Assembly: GCF_003151075.1 (NCBI RefSeq)
Contig: NZ_CP029482.1
Location: 558,001 to 622,000, forward strand
Reading direction: 5' to 3'
Length of the DNA stretch: 64,000 bases
DNA from: Pseudomonas sp. 31-12
GTDB lineage: Bacteria > Pseudomonadota > Gammaproteobacteria > Pseudomonadales > Pseudomonadaceae
Shown here: positions 16,817 to 26,333 of the stretch, piece by piece
Numbering within the stretch: the first letter of the stretch is position 1
Layout: every line of letters begins with the position of its first letter
The notes under the pieces: generated by a model
Told to the model about the DNA's origin: nothing
What the model saw: the letters and a program-made list of their open reading frames with translations, nothing else
Databases searched by the model: none
Position numbers and translations under genes: made by a program

Positions 16817-19267
16817 ATGACTCAAGAACCACTTGTTCGCGAAGCAGAGGTGGCCGCATTTCGCGATGCCGTCTTGACCAAACTCACCTACGCGGTGGGC
16901 AAAGACCCGGATCACGCCTTCGACCACGACTGGTTCGAAGCCATTGCCCTGGCAGCGCGCGATCACATGGTCGAACACTGGATGGATCACACCCGGCAGA
17001 TCTACCGCAAAGGTCAGAAGCGGGTTTACTACCTCTCCCTCGAATTTCTCATCGGCCGGCTGCTGTACGACAGCCTGAGCAACCTCGGCCTGCTCGACGT
17101 CGCCCGCGAAGCGCTGACCGAACTTGGCGTCGACCTGGAACGCATTCGCCTGCTGGAGCCCGACGCGGCCCTGGGCAACGGTGGCCTCGGTCGTCTGGCA
17201 GCGTGCTTCATGGAAAGCATGTCGACCCTCGGCATTGCTGGCCACGGCTATGGCATTCGTTATGAGCACGGCTTGTTCCGCCAGGCCATCGTCGATGGCT
17301 GGCAGCAGGAGCAAACCGAACACTGGCTGGATTTCGGCAACCCGTGGGAATTTGAACGGCCTGAAGTCGTGTACCCGATCGGCTTCGGCGGCAGTGTCGA
17401 GACCGTGACCGATGAAGCCGGCAAGTCCAAGCAAGTCTGGTCCCCGGCGGAAACCGTGCGGGCCATTGCTTACGACACACCGGTGGTCGGCTGGCGCGGG
17501 GCGAGCGTCAATACGCTGCGCCTGTGGCGTGCCCGCGCCATGGAAGATTTGCACCTGGAACGCTTCAACGCAGGCGACCACTTGGGCGCTGTGGCCGAAG
17601 TCGCCCGGGCCGAAAGTATCTCCCGCGTGCTCTACCCGGCGGACAGCACCGAAGCCGGCCAGGAACTGCGCCTGCGCCAGGAATACTTCTTCGTCGCCGC
17701 GTCCTTGCAGGATTTGCTGCGCCGCCATCGCAACATGCACACCTCGGTCCTGACCCTGGGCGACCATGCGGCGATCCAGCTCAACGATACGCACCCGTCG
17801 ATTGCCGTGGCCGAACTGATGCGTCAGCTCGTCGACGTCTACGATGTAGCATGGGACGCCGCGTGGCAGGTCACCGTCGACACGCTCTCGTACACCAACC
17901 ACACGCTGTTGCCGGAAGCGCTGGAAACCTGGCCGGTCGGTTTGATGGAGCGGATGCTGCCGCGGCACATGCAGATCATTTATCAGATCAACGCCCAGCA
18001 TATCGATTCGCTGCGTGCCAAAGGCATTCACGACTTCGACGTGCTGCGTGCGGTGTCGCTGATCGAAGAAGACAACGGCCGCCGCGTGCGCATGGGCAAC
18101 CTGGCGTTCCTTGGTTCCCACAGCGTCAACGGCGTGTCCGCGCTGCACACGCAGCTGATGCGCAAAACCGTGTTCTCCGAACTGCACAAACTCTATCCAG
18201 AGCGGATCAACAACAAGACCAACGGCATCACCTTCCGCCGCTGGCTCTACCAAGCCAACCCCGAGCTGACGTCGATGATGGTCGACGCCCTCGGCCCGGA
18301 CCTGTTGGACAACGCTGAAGCACGCCTGAAGGAACTGGAGCCGTTTGCCGAGAAAGCTGCGTTCCGCAAAGCCTTCGCCGAACAGCGCCTGCACAGTAAA
18401 AAAGCCTTGGCGTACCTGATTCATGAACGGCTGGGAATCGCGGTCAACCCGGCGGCGATGTTCGACGTGCAGGTCAAACGGATCCACGAATACAAGCGCC
18501 AGTTGCTCAACCTGATGCACACCGTGGCGCTGTACCAAGCGATTCGCGCCGAGCCGGAAATCGACTGGGTGCCGCGGGTGAAGATCTTCGCCGGCAAGGC
18601 GGCGGCCAGTTATCACCAGGCCAAGCTGATCATCAAGTTGACCAACGACATCGCCCGGGTAGTGAACAACGACCCGACGGTGCGCGGTCTGCTCAAAGTG
18701 GTGTTCCTGCCCAACTACAACGTCAGCCTGGCGGAGAGCATCATTCCGGCGGCGGATTTGTCGGAGCAGATTTCCACCGCAGGCTTCGAAGCCTCGGGTA
18801 CCAGCAACATGAAGTTCGGCCTCAACGGCGCGCTGACCATCGGCACCCTCGATGGCGCTAACGTCGAAATGTGCGAGTTCATCGGCGCCGAGCACATGTT
18901 CATCTTTGGCCTCAGCGCCCAGCAGGTTGAAGCGCGCAAACAGAACCATGAGTTCAATGCGACGCCGGACATTGCCGCATCACACCGTTTGAATGACGTG
19001 CTGCAAGCGATCCGCGGCGGGGTGTTCTCGCCGGATGATCCGTCCCGTTACGCGGGTTTGATCGATTCGCTGATCGACTACGACCGCTTCCTGGTCTGCG
19101 CCGATTTCGATTCCTACTGGGACGCGCAGATGCGCGTGGAAGCCCATTGGCACGATTCGCAAGCCTGGTGGCGTTCGGCGGTGTTGAACACTTCCCGGAT
19201 GGGTTGGTTCTCGTCCGACCGGACCATTCGCGAGTACGCCACGGATATTTGGAAGGCGTTGGAGTAA
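16817..19267 (+). CDS. glgP: Glycogen/maltodextrin phosphorylase
   Basis: 816 residues, typical of GT35. It releases glucose 1-phosphate from alpha-1,4-glucans using pyridoxal phosphate. Seen: N-terminal NGGLGRLAACFMES, substrate-site ALGNGGLG, and the PLP-lysine region EASGTSNMKFGLNGALTIGT near the C-terminus. A GAGGT ribosome-binding site precedes the ATG. No other glycogen gene is in the window, so it stands outside the main glg clusters. Confidence 0.95.
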   Translation: MTQEPLVREAEVAAFRDAVLTKLTYAVGKDPDHAFDHDWFEAIALAARDHMVEHWMDHTRQIYRKGQKRVYYLSLEFLIGRLLYDSLSNLGLLDVAREALTELGVDLERIRLLEPDAALGNGGLGRLAACFMESMSTLGIAGHGYGIRYEHGLFRQAIVDGWQQEQTEHWLDFGNPWEFERPEVVYPIGFGGSVETVTDEAGKSKQVWSPAETVRAIAYDTPVVGWRGASVNTLRLWRARAMEDLHLERFNAGDHLGAVAEVARAESISRVLYPADSTEAGQELRLRQEYFFVAASLQDLLRRHRNMHTSVLTLGDHAAIQLNDTHPSIAVAELMRQLVDVYDVAWDAAWQVTVDTLSYTNHTLLPEALETWPVGLMERMLPRHMQIIYQINAQHIDSLRAKGIHDFDVLRAVSLIEEDNGRRVRMGNLAFLGSHSVNGVSALHTQLMRKTVFSELHKLYPERINNKTNGITFRRWLYQANPELTSMMVDALGPDLLDNAEARLKELEPFAEKAAFRKAFAEQRLHSKKALAYLIHERLGIAVNPAAMFDVQVKRIHEYKRQLLNLMHTVALYQAIRAEPEIDWVPRVKIFAGKAAASYHQAKLIIKLTNDIARVVNNDPTVRGLLKVVFLPNYNVSLAESIIPAADLSEQISTAGFEASGTSNMKFGLNGALTIGTLDGANVEMCEFIGAEHMFIFGLSAQQVEARKQNHEFNATPDIAASHRLNDVLQAIRGGVFSPDDPSRYAGLIDSLIDYDRFLVCADFDSYWDAQMRVEAHWHDSQAWWRSAVLNTSRMGWFSSDRTIREYATDIWKALE

Positions 19268-19404
19268 CTTTTAGCAGTAATTGCGAGCAAGGCCCGACGG
19301 TTGTTGGGCCTGACCGATATACTAGGCACCAGTTCAGTTAGCGCTGCCCGCGATGACGTCAGCGCAGACGCTACAAGGCAATGGGCCGCTTAGGGATATC
19401 GACC

Positions 19405-22400
19405 ATGCAATGGATGTTCATGCTGATTGGGCTGGTGCTGGGCTGGATACTCGATGAGTCGTTCAGTGATGCGCTATTGGGTGCGCTGCTCGGGCTGGGT
19501 ATTGGCCAGGCCATTCGCATCGGCCGTATGGATTCACAAGTGGCCGAGCAGCGTCGGCTGCTGGAACAGGCGCAGGTGGCGCTCAATGGGGTGCAGCAAC
19601 GCCTGACATTGTTGGAAGTGTCTGGCGTCACCGCGCCTGAAACCAGCGAACCGGTAGCCAGCGAAGCCGCTTCGTCGCCGGAGTTCACACTCGATGAAAT
19701 TCCTGTCGAAACCCCAGTGCTGATCTGGGACCTCCCGCCCGAACTTGAACCGATGGCCGCAACGGCAGCGCAAACCAGCCGTCCGCTGCCCGACGATGTC
19801 TGGAAACCCGAGCCGGTCACCCGCGAACCGCAACAACCCGCCGTCCCGCGCGGCCCGAATTTCATCGAGCGGACCATCAGTGGCGCGCGCAACTGGCTGT
19901 TCGGGGGCAACACCGTGCTGCGGGTCGGCGTGGTGCTGTTGTTCCTCGGTCTGGCGTTCTTGCTGCGGTATGCCACCGAAGGCATGGTGGTTCCGATCGA
20001 ACTGCGTTACGCCGGGGTTGCAGCCGCTGCGTTGGGCTTGCTCGGCCTGGGGTGGTGGCTCAGAACACGCAACAGCAATTACGCACTGATGCTGCAAGGC
20101 ACCGGGATCGCCGTGTTGTACCTGACGGTGTTCGCCGCGATGCGCCTGCACCCGCTGCTCGATCCAAGCGCCGCGCTGGGCCTGCTGGTCGCGGTGACGG
20201 TGTTCTCGGCGATTCTCGCTATCACTCAGGATGCTTTGGGCTTGGCCGCGGCCGCTGCGCTCGGCGGCTTCGCGGCGCCGATCCTGACCTCCACAGGCGC
20301 CGGCAACCACGTCGCGCTGTTCAGCTACTTCGCGTTGCTCAACGCCGGCATCCTCGCCATCGCCTGGTTCAAGGCCTGGCGCCTGCTGAACCTGATCGGT
20401 TTCGTCGGCACCTTCGGCATCGGTTTCGCCTGGGGCCTGCGCTCCTACACGCCGGAATTGCTGTGGAGCACCGAGCCGTTCCTGATTCTGTTCTTCCTGA
20501 TGTACTTGGCCATCGGTCTGCTGTTCGCCCGGCGCAAGCTGCTGGAGATGAGCGACGCACCCGAGGACGACAGCCGCGAGGCGTTGCTGCGTTGGTCGGC
20601 GCGCAAGGGCGATTACGTCGACGGCACGATGCTGTTCGGTCCGCCGCTGGTGGGCTTCGGATTACAGTTCGCGCTGGTCCAGCATCTCGAGTTTGCCGCG
20701 GCGTTCAGTTCCTTGGCGTTGGGCATGATCTACATGGGCCTTGCGCGTTTCCTGATGGGCGGCCGTGCATTGCTGCTCGCGGAAACCTGCCTGGCGCTGG
20801 GCGTGATCTTTGCCAGCCTGGCGATTCCGCTGGGGCTCGACGCGCGCTGGACGGCTGCCGCCTGGGCCGTCGAGGGCGCCGGGATCTTCTGGCTCGGCCT
20901 GCGTCAGCAACGACCACTGGCTCGCGCGTTTGCCTTGTTGCTGCAGCTGGGCTCAGCCCTGGCGTTTGTCAGCGAACTGCGGATCGGCGACGGCAGTTTG
21001 CTCGACGGCGCTCCACTGGGCGCGTTGATGCTCGGCGCAGCGTTGTTGTTCAGCTTCTATCAATTGCGCAAAGCCTCGCCCGAGCAAACGTCGGCATGGG
21101 AACGCCAGGGGCTGCCGGTACTGGCTTGCCTCGGCCTGACCTTCCTGTATCTGCTGGCGCCGTTGTTCTTCCTGACCCACGGCACCGCAATCAGTTGGGC
21201 GCTGGCGGGGTTGGCGACGTTGTTTGTCGGCTTGCGCCTGCAATCGCGCACGTTCCTGTTCACCGCGTTCGCAGTGCAGTTGCTCGGCGGTGCGTTGTTC
21301 CTGCTGCGCTTGCAAGGTTCTGGCGGTGAGTCGGCTGCGGTATTCAGCGCTGGCTGGAGTGGTTTGCTCAGCGCGTCCCTGATCGGCCTGGCGTTGATCG
21401 CCGGTATGTTGCTCGCCGCCCGTGATGAGATGGTGCGCAGCGATGTTCGGCTGTTGCGCGGCTTGTCGGTGGTGTTGCTGGCCGGTCTGGTGCTGATGAA
21501 TCTGGCGGTGCTGTTCGTGCTGCCATGGCAGACCGCGAGTGCGGTGTGGGCGGCCAGTGGCTTGTTCATCATTTGGCTGAGTCTGTACCTCAAGCAGCGC
21601 GTGAGTTTTGTCTTCGGTTTGCTGTTGCAGTTGATTGGCGGCGCGGCGTTCCTGTTCGCCGGTCCGGACCTGCTCGGGCCGCTGGCCAGCGAAGGTTTGA
21701 AGCCGCTTGCGCACAGCGGTTTCTGGACGCCATTGGTGTTGGGCCTGGCCGCGATGGTCGGCGCCCGGCGCTTGCAACTCGGCAACCATGCCTCGGCGTT
21801 CGATGTGCTGAGCTTGCAACGTTTGTCCGAAGTGCTGTTGGTGTGGGGCGCGGGATGGTGGGCGCTGGCGTGGATCAGTGAAGTGCTGCGTTTCGCACCA
21901 ATGAATCTGCAAGCGACCTTATTGCTGGCGGTTGCAGCCGTGAGCGTGGCGCTGTGGGCGGTGTTGGCGCTGCGGCTGAAATGGTCGTCGCTCGGCCTGC
22001 TCTGCACCTTGCTGATTCCCGCTGCCGGTCTGGTGCTGCTCGCCGCGTGGCATTCGCGTTATCACCCGGTAGCGAACTTCGGTTGGCTGGTGTGGGCGGC
22101 CGTGTTCTTCGTGCATTTCATCTCCCTGCAACGTCTGGCGCCGATGTTGCCGGCGCGTGCCTTGAGCACCGCCCATGTGCTCGGCTGCTGGCTGCTGATC
22201 GGCGTGCTGGCGCTGGAGCTGCGCTACGGTTTGCTGCTGTTGTCCGAGCAGTACAACGCCTGGCGCTGGCTGGGGTGGGCGATCCTGCCGAGTCTGTATC
22301 TGGTGTTGATGGCGGCGCCGCGCACCTGGCCTTGGCCTGTTTCGGCTTATCCACGCGAATACCGTTTCTACGCGGCGGCACCGTTGGCCGTGCTGATGCT

Positions 22401-22992
22401 CGGCTGGTTCTGGCTGGCGAACATTGTCAGCGACGGCACCGCCGAACCTCTGCCCTATGTGCCGCTGATCAATCCGTTGGAGTTGGGGCTGCTGTTTGCG
22501 CTGTTCGGCGTCTACGTCTGGTCGCGCAGCGCCGTGACGCAACTGGCCATTCGCAAGGACTACGTTGCCCACGCCACGCAACTGATCGCCGGAGTTTCGC
22601 TGTTCGCCTTCTTCACCGCGCTGGTGATGCGCACCGCGCACCATTGGGGCGGCGTGCCGTTCGAGCTGGATGCCTTGCTTGAATCGATGCTGGTGCAGGC
22701 CGGTCTGTCCATCGTCTGGACCTTGATGGCGCTGAGTCTGATGATCGGCGGCCATCTGCGTCATCGCCGTGAGGTGTGGCTGATCGGCGCTGCGCTGATC
22801 GGCGTGGTGGTGGCCAAACTGTTCTTTGTCGAATTGAGTAACCGCGGCGGCCTTGCGCGGATCGTGTCGTTTATCGGCGTTGGCGTGTTGCTGCTGGTGG
22901 TGGGCTATTTCGCGCCGCTGCCGCCCAAGCGTGCCGAGGCTGCGCCGGATATTGAAAGGCCGGCCCCTGAAACCGAAGGAGTGTCGTCTTGA
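19405..22992 (+). CDS. DUF2339 giant polytopic membrane protein
   Basis: 1195 residues. One N-terminal membrane segment, a short coiled coil (QVAEQRRLLEQAQVALNGVQ), an acidic Pro/Thr-rich linker (about 75-150), then around 25-30 closely packed hydrophobic segments to the end. This is the layout of the DUF2339 family. Function unknown; a transport or envelope role is only a guess. The ATG at 19405 has AGGGAT upstream, so I prefer it to 19381. It overlaps the DUF3999 gene by 4 bp, implying coupled translation. Confidence 0.85.
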   Translation: MQWMFMLIGLVLGWILDESFSDALLGALLGLGIGQAIRIGRMDSQVAEQRRLLEQAQVALNGVQQRLTLLEVSGVTAPETSEPVASEAASSPEFTLDEIPVETPVLIWDLPPELEPMAATAAQTSRPLPDDVWKPEPVTREPQQPAVPRGPNFIERTISGARNWLFGGNTVLRVGVVLLFLGLAFLLRYATEGMVVPIELRYAGVAAAALGLLGLGWWLRTRNSNYALMLQGTGIAVLYLTVFAAMRLHPLLDPSAALGLLVAVTVFSAILAITQDALGLAAAAALGGFAAPILTSTGAGNHVALFSYFALLNAGILAIAWFKAWRLLNLIGFVGTFGIGFAWGLRSYTPELLWSTEPFLILFFLMYLAIGLLFARRKLLEMSDAPEDDSREALLRWSARKGDYVDGTMLFGPPLVGFGLQFALVQHLEFAAAFSSLALGMIYMGLARFLMGGRALLLAETCLALGVIFASLAIPLGLDARWTAAAWAVEGAGIFWLGLRQQRPLARAFALLLQLGSALAFVSELRIGDGSLLDGAPLGALMLGAALLFSFYQLRKASPEQTSAWERQGLPVLACLGLTFLYLLAPLFFLTHGTAISWALAGLATLFVGLRLQSRTFLFTAFAVQLLGGALFLLRLQGSGGESAAVFSAGWSGLLSASLIGLALIAGMLLAARDEMVRSDVRLLRGLSVVLLAGLVLMNLAVLFVLPWQTASAVWAASGLFIIWLSLYLKQRVSFVFGLLLQLIGGAAFLFAGPDLLGPLASEGLKPLAHSGFWTPLVLGLAAMVGARRLQLGNHASAFDVLSLQRLSEVLLVWGAGWWALAWISEVLRFAPMNLQATLLLAVAAVSVALWAVLALRLKWSSLGLLCTLLIPAAGLVLLAAWHSRYHPVANFGWLVWAAVFFVHFISLQRLAPMLPARALSTAHVLGCWLLIGVLALELRYGLLLLSEQYNAWRWLGWAILPSLYLVLMAAPRTWPWPVSAYPREYRFYAAAPLAVLMLGWFWLANIVSDGTAEPLPYVPLINPLELGLLFALFGVYVWSRSAVTQLAIRKDYVAHATQLIAGVSLFAFFTALVMRTAHHWGGVPFELDALLESMLVQAGLSIVWTLMALSLMIGGHLRHRREVWLIGAALIGVVVAKLFFVELSNRGGLARIVSFIGVGVLLLVVGYFAPLPPKRAEAAPDIERPAPETEGVSS

Positions 22993-24362
22993 GTCAGAAG
23001 TTGAACCTGGGTTGGTTGGGCGCTGTTGCGCTGGGTGTGGCGCTGTCCGCCAGCGCTCAGGAAAAACCGGCGGACTTCGCCACGCAGGTGCCGTTGTCGG
23101 TGAGCGGCGAGGGACCTTGGTATCGCCTCGACTTGCCCTTGAGCGTGCAACTGAATGCCCGGCAAACGGACCTCAGCGATGTCCGCGTGTTTAACGCTGC
23201 CGGCGAGGCCCAGGCCTACGCCTTGGCGCGCGAGGCGGCGTCAACCCGGGAAAATCGCACGCTGAGCGATGTGAAGTGGTTCCCGCTGTACACCTCGGCT
23301 GACGCCACGGAGCGTGCGCCGGGCATTCGCGTGCAATCGAGCGCGAACGGCACCTTGGTTGAAGTCCAGCCGTCCACTCAGCTGGAGGCCGGCGAAGAAG
23401 TGCTGCGCGGCTGGTTGCTCGATGCCAGCGGCATCAAGGCACCGTTGCAGCAGCTAATCCTCGACTGGACCAGCGAGCGCGATGGCTTCCAGCGTTTCAC
23501 CATCGAGGCCAGTGACGACTTGCAGCATTGGCAGTCGTGGGGTGAAGGGCAGGTGGCGCGGCTGACGTTTGCCGACGAGCGGGTCGAGCAGCATGAAGTC
23601 GGCTTGCCGGGGCAATCGGCGCGTTATCTGCGCTTGTTGTGGAATTCACCGCAATCGGCGCCGGCGCTGACGTCCGCACAGCTGCAAAGCGCGAATACCC
23701 GCAGCCTGCCGCTGCCGTTGGTCTGGTCGCAACCGCTGGCGGGCAGCAGCGTGAAGTCAGGTGAGTACACATGGCAATTGCCGAAGGGGCTGAATGTCGA
23801 ACGGGTGCAGGTCGAGCTGAGTCAGGCCAACAGCCTGGCGCCGGTGACATTGTCCGGTCGTCGCGAAAGCAGCCTGCCGTGGCAGCCGCTGAGCAGCGGT
23901 TTGCTCTATCGCCTGACCCAGAGTGGCCAGGACGTAGTGCAGAACGAATTGCAGCTGTCGGGGCAGACCGTTCAGCAGTTGAAACTTGTCGTGGATGAGC
24001 GCGGCGGCGGCTTGGGCGCTGAAGCGCCGACGGTGAAATTTGCTGTGCGCTCGACGCAACTGGTATTCTTGGCGCGCGGGGCGGGGCCTTATACGCTGGC
24101 GCTGGGGAATGCGACGGTGAAGGCAGCGAACCTGTCGTTGTCGACGCTGATCCCGGATTACAGCGCGGCGAAGTGGGCGGCGTTGGGCAAGGCTTCGGTG
24201 GAAGGTGCGGCGGTGGTGAGCAACACCTCCACGGTGACTGCGGCCGCGACAACGGACACGAACTGGAAGAAGTTCGGGTTGTGGGGGGTGTTGTTGCTGA
24301 GTGTGCTGTTTCTGGCGGCGATGGCGTTCAGTTTGCTGCGCAAGCCTCCCGTAAAACCCTGA
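22989..24362 (+). CDS. DUF3999 exported/membrane-anchored protein
   Basis: 457 residues beginning at TTG, which overlaps the upstream stop and has an AAGGAG site 7 bp before it. Signal peptide (to about 20), a large periplasmic beta-rich part including a discoidin-like stretch (about 130-210), and a C-terminal membrane anchor (LWGVLLLSVLFLAAMAFSLL). The family is found coupled with DUF2339 proteins, so the two probably act together. Biochemical function unknown. Confidence 0.8.
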   Translation: MSQKLNLGWLGAVALGVALSASAQEKPADFATQVPLSVSGEGPWYRLDLPLSVQLNARQTDLSDVRVFNAAGEAQAYALAREAASTRENRTLSDVKWFPLYTSADATERAPGIRVQSSANGTLVEVQPSTQLEAGEEVLRGWLLDASGIKAPLQQLILDWTSERDGFQRFTIEASDDLQHWQSWGEGQVARLTFADERVEQHEVGLPGQSARYLRLLWNSPQSAPALTSAQLQSANTRSLPLPLVWSQPLAGSSVKSGEYTWQLPKGLNVERVQVELSQANSLAPVTLSGRRESSLPWQPLSSGLLYRLTQSGQDVVQNELQLSGQTVQQLKLVVDERGGGLGAEAPTVKFAVRSTQLVFLARGAGPYTLALGNATVKAANLSLSTLIPDYSAAKWAALGKASVEGAAVVSNTSTVTAAATTDTNWKKFGLWGVLLLSVLFLAAMAFSLLRKPPVKP

Positions 24363-24382
24363 AGGCGGGTGCTTCGCACCCG

Positions 24383-24446
24383 ATCGCCAGCAGGCTGGCT
24401 CCCACAGTTAATCGCATTCCCCTGTGGGAGCCAGCCTGCTGGCGAA
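24383..24446. repeat. Paired REP element, family B (CCAGCAGGCTGGCT core)
   Basis: ATCGCCAGCAGGCTGGCTCC and its inverted partner with a short spacer, just after the DUF3999 stop. Confidence 0.85.
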
Positions 24447-24600
24447 TGCGGTTTATCGGACGGTAAAAATGCCGGTTTAGAACTACGCTCAACCCGGCGC
24501 ATGAACTCTATTGGGCGTATCACGTCTGATAGGAGGAAATGCGCCTCGACTCGCGTTAAACTGCGCGGGTTTTTAGCCCCCAATTCCACCGGAGCCTTCC

Positions 24601-25611
24601 ATGTCCCGCGTTACCCTGAGTCGCTATTTGATTGAGCAGACCCGTAGCAACAACACCCCTGCCGATCTGCGTTTCCTGATCGAAGTGGTGGCGCGTGCTT
24701 GCAAGGAAATCAGCCACGCCGTCTCCAAGGGCGCCCTCGGCGGCGTTCTGGGCAGCATGGGCACCGAAAACGTCCAAGGTGAAGTGCAGAAGAAGCTTGA
24801 TGTGATGTCCAACGACATCCTGCTCGAAGCCAACGAATGGGGCGGTCACCTGGCCGGCATGGCATCCGAAGAAATGGACAATGCCTACCAGATCCCGGGC
24901 AAATACCCGAAAGGCGCGTACCTGCTGGTATTCGACCCACTGGATGGTTCGTCGAACATCGACATCAACGCGCCGGTCGGTACGATCTTCTCGGTGCTGC
25001 GTTGCCCGAACGAATACCTGACCCAGAACGAGCCTTTGAACGAAAAGGCTTTCCTGCAGCCAGGCACTCAGCAGGTTGCCGCCGGTTATGCGATTTACGG
25101 TCCACAGACCATGCTGGTGCTGACCCTGGGCAATGGCGTGAAAGGCTTTACCCTGGACCGTGAAATGGGCAGCTTCGTGCTGACCCATGAAGACATCACA
25201 ATCCCTGAGTCCACGCAGGAATTCGCGATCAACGCGTCCAACCAGCGTCACTGGGAAGCCCCGGTACAACGCTACGTCGGCGAATTGCTGGCGGGCGATG
25301 AAGGCCCGCTGAAAAAGAACTACAACATGCGCTGGGTCGCCGCGATGGTTGCCGACGTGCACCGTATCCTGACCCGCGGCGGTCTGTTCATGTACCCACG
25401 CGACAGCCGCGAGCCGTCGAAGCCGGGCAAACTGCGCTTGATGTACGAAGCCAACCCGATGTCGTTCCTGGTTGAACAGGCTGGCGGCGCTTCCACCGAC
25501 GGCCATCAGCGCATCCTCGACATCAAGCCTGACGGCCTGCACCAGCGCGTAGCAGTGTTCCTCGGCTCGAAAGAGGAAGTCGCCCGCGTCACGGCATATC
25601 ACAAGGAATAA
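24601..25611 (+). CDS. fbp: Fructose-1,6-bisphosphatase, class I
   Basis: 336 residues. It hydrolyses fructose 1,6-bisphosphate to fructose 6-phosphate in gluconeogenesis. The class I metal and phosphate motif [13 protein letters not shown] is at about residue 115, and the C-terminal [17 protein letters not shown] is present. Pseudomonas depends on this enzyme because it grows mainly on organic acids and amino acids. It is 3 bp upstream of the DUF924 gene, so the two form an operon. Confidence 0.96.
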   Translation: MSRVTLSRYLIEQTRSNNTPADLRFLIEVVARACKEISHAVSKGALGGVLGSMGTENVQGEVQKKLDVMSNDILLEANEWGGHLAGMASEEMDNAYQIPGKYPKGAYLLVFDPLDGSSNIDINAPVGTIFSVLRCPNEYLTQNEPLNEKAFLQPGTQQVAAGYAIYGPQTMLVLTLGNGVKGFTLDREMGSFVLTHEDITIPESTQEFAINASNQRHWEAPVQRYVGELLAGDEGPLKKNYNMRWVAAMVADVHRILTRGGLFMYPRDSREPSKPGKLRLMYEANPMSFLVEQAGGASTDGHQRILDIKPDGLHQRVAVFLGSKEEVARVTAYHKE

Positions 25612-25613
25612 AC

Positions 25614-26216
25614 ATGACCGCGCCCTGGCAGCCGTTGCTCGAGTGGTGGTTCGGAACCCTCGAATCCCCCCACGACATAGCGGCTGACAAGGGCAAGTTA
25701 TGGTTCGGCAAGCGCGACAGCCAGGACCTCGAAGCGCAGACGCGTTTCGGGGACTGGGTCGAGCAGGCACTGGCCGGCGGATTGACTGACTGGGCGCAAC
25801 GCCCCGAAGGTTGGCTGGCCCTGGTGCTGCTGCTCGATCAACTCCCGCGAATGATCTTTCGCGACACTCCCAAATCCTTTTCAGGCGATCTCAGGGCTCA
25901 GGCACTGGTGGCGCAAGGCATTGCGGCGGATTTCGACCGGCAGTTGCGGCCGATCCAGCGGGTGTTTATCTACCTGGTGTTCGAGCACTGCGAGAATCTG
26001 GCGGTGCAGAACGAGGCGATTTCGCGGTATATCGATCTGGTGGCGCAGCAGCCGGAGGGTGATCGGAATTTGTTTACCGACTATCTGAACTATGCCGAGA
26101 AGCATCAGCGGGTGATTGCGCGGTTTGGGCGGTTTCCGCATCGCAATGCGGTGTTGGGGCGGGAGTCGACGGCTGAGGAACTGGCGTTTCTTTCGGGGCC
26201 TGGGTCTCGGTTCTGA
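25614..26216 (+). CDS. DUF924 family protein
   Basis: 200 residues, all-helical. Family motifs are WWFG near residue 12, WLALVLLLDQLPRMIFRDTP in the middle and HRNAVLGRESTAEELAFL near the end. Soluble and cytoplasmic; no established activity. Two bases separate its ATG from the fbp stop codon, indicating cotranscription. A REP pair follows, separating it from the convergent chemoreceptor gene. Confidence 0.85.
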   Translation: MTAPWQPLLEWWFGTLESPHDIAADKGKLWFGKRDSQDLEAQTRFGDWVEQALAGGLTDWAQRPEGWLALVLLLDQLPRMIFRDTPKSFSGDLRAQALVAQGIAADFDRQLRPIQRVFIYLVFEHCENLAVQNEAISRYIDLVAQQPEGDRNLFTDYLNYAEKHQRVIARFGRFPHRNAVLGRESTAEELAFLSGPGSRF

Positions 26217-26240
26217 ATCTTCATTGCGGCTGATGTCGTC

Positions 26241-26315
26241 ATCGCCAGCAGGCTGGCTCCCACATTTGGTTTGTGTCGTTCACAAATTCCCTGTGGGAGC
26301 CAGCCTGCTGGCGAT
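26241..26315. repeat. Paired REP element, family B
   Basis: ATCGCCAGCAGGCTGGCTCC and its inverted partner, in the convergent gap between the DUF924 gene and the chemoreceptor gene. Confidence 0.85.
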
Positions 26316-26333
26316 GGGGCCAGTGAAAGCAGC

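Noticed and set aside
16811..18949. 712-residue antisense frame in glgP
   Set aside because: Shadow of glycogen phosphorylase; no family features.
20052..21329. Plus-strand 425-residue frame inside the DUF2339 gene
   Set aside because: Arg/Ala/Gly-rich shifted-frame translation of a membrane protein gene.
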